DNA of 12,981 nucleotides, taken from contig CAZGBJ010000043.1 in NCBI GenBank assembly GCA_964523895.1, forward strand, positions 1-12,981, read 5' to 3'. This DNA comes from UBA7359 sp964523895 (lineage in GTDB: Bacteria > Pseudomonadota > Gammaproteobacteria > Eutrophobiales > Eutrophobiaceae). The notes under the pieces were generated by a model. It was not told the DNA's origin. It did not search any database and was given only the letters and a program-made list of their open reading frames with translations. Positions within the stretch are counted from its first letter, which is position 1. Each line of letters begins with the position of its first letter. Shown piece after piece: positions 12,823 to 12,981 of this stretch. The translations under genes were made by a program, and so were the position numbers.

Positions 12823-12981
12823 TTATAACGCGCCGACTTCCTGCAAAGTGGAATAAATCGTTTCTGCCATTACTCGATAACCTTTATTATTCGGATGTAC
12901 TGCATCAGACTTTAGTGAATTGTCACCCAGTATGTCAGGAACCAGATCTTCAATAAAAATAATATCCGTTGAGTCGGCTAT
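12823..12981 (-). CDS. SGNH/GDSL hydrolase, C-terminal fragment (cut by window edge)
   Basis: The last 52 residues of a protein run in from the right edge and end at a TAA (12825-12823). LKSDAVHPNNKGYRVMAETI is the block V signature of SGNH hydrolases. The catalytic Asp and His sit in the DxxH arrangement SDAVH, followed by PN-x-x-GY and a terminal helix. This is the arrangement of TesA/arylesterase-type lysophospholipases, which cleave acyl esters and are usually periplasmic. The nucleophile Ser, the Gly and Asn blocks and any signal peptide lie outside the window. It shares strand and close spacing with rnd. Confidence 0.85.
   Translation of the reverse strand: MADSTDIIFIEDLVPDILGDNSLKSDAVHPNNKGYRVMAETIYSTLQEVGAL

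Overview
The window is an AT-rich bacterial chromosome segment that looks gammaproteobacterial. The evidence is the gene content: Uup, RNase D, a SlyD-type FKBP, a HopJ-family protein, DUF2288, DUF6122 and a YhiN-type flavoprotein. No taxonomic marker gene (rRNA, ribosomal protein) is present, so I do not go below class. No phage, integrase, CRISPR, tRNA or rRNA gene is visible. The only mobile-element trace is a 179 bp non-autonomous element at 9354-9532.

Layout. Positions 1-302 (minus) hold an exported small protein whose reading frame is broken by one in-frame TGA and runs off the left edge. Positions 373-1269 (minus) hold a nitroreductase followed by a small DUF6122 membrane protein. A PilZ protein at 1468-1821 (plus) has a perfect-consensus flagellar sigma-28 promoter in front of it. 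A dimeric-type dUTPase (minus) meets it tail to tail with overlapping stop codons. Positions 2400-5221 (plus) hold Uup and an EamA/DMT transporter 8 nt apart. Positions 5396-7101 (minus) form a compact operon of DUF2288, a low-molecular-weight phosphatase and a fructosamine-kinase-family kinase, the last two coupled by TAATG. A NYN-domain nuclease-like protein (plus) and a secreted Rap1a/Tai-like protein (minus) converge on a perfect 13 bp hairpin. SlyD and a HopJ-family protein (plus, 8375-9204) overlap by TAATG. The 9205-9646 gap contains two small hairpins and the mobile-element derivative with intact target duplications. A YhiN-type FAD protein (minus), an ACC deaminase/D-cysteine desulfhydrase-type PLP enzyme (plus), a short RNase D (minus) and the C-terminal end of an SGNH hydrolase (minus, cut by the right edge) complete the window.

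How the genes work together. Most are housekeeping genes in short transcription units. The clearest functional module is the phosphatase/kinase pair, which fits protein deglycation: repair of sugar adducts on lysines. The PilZ gene, by its promoter, belongs to a flagellar regulon, so the organism is probably motile and uses cyclic-di-GMP. I see no convincing new defence or secretion system. The best leads are the sigma-28-driven PilZ gene, the deglycation operon with DUF2288, the short inverted-repeat element, and the exported protein broken by a TGA where a cysteine would fit.
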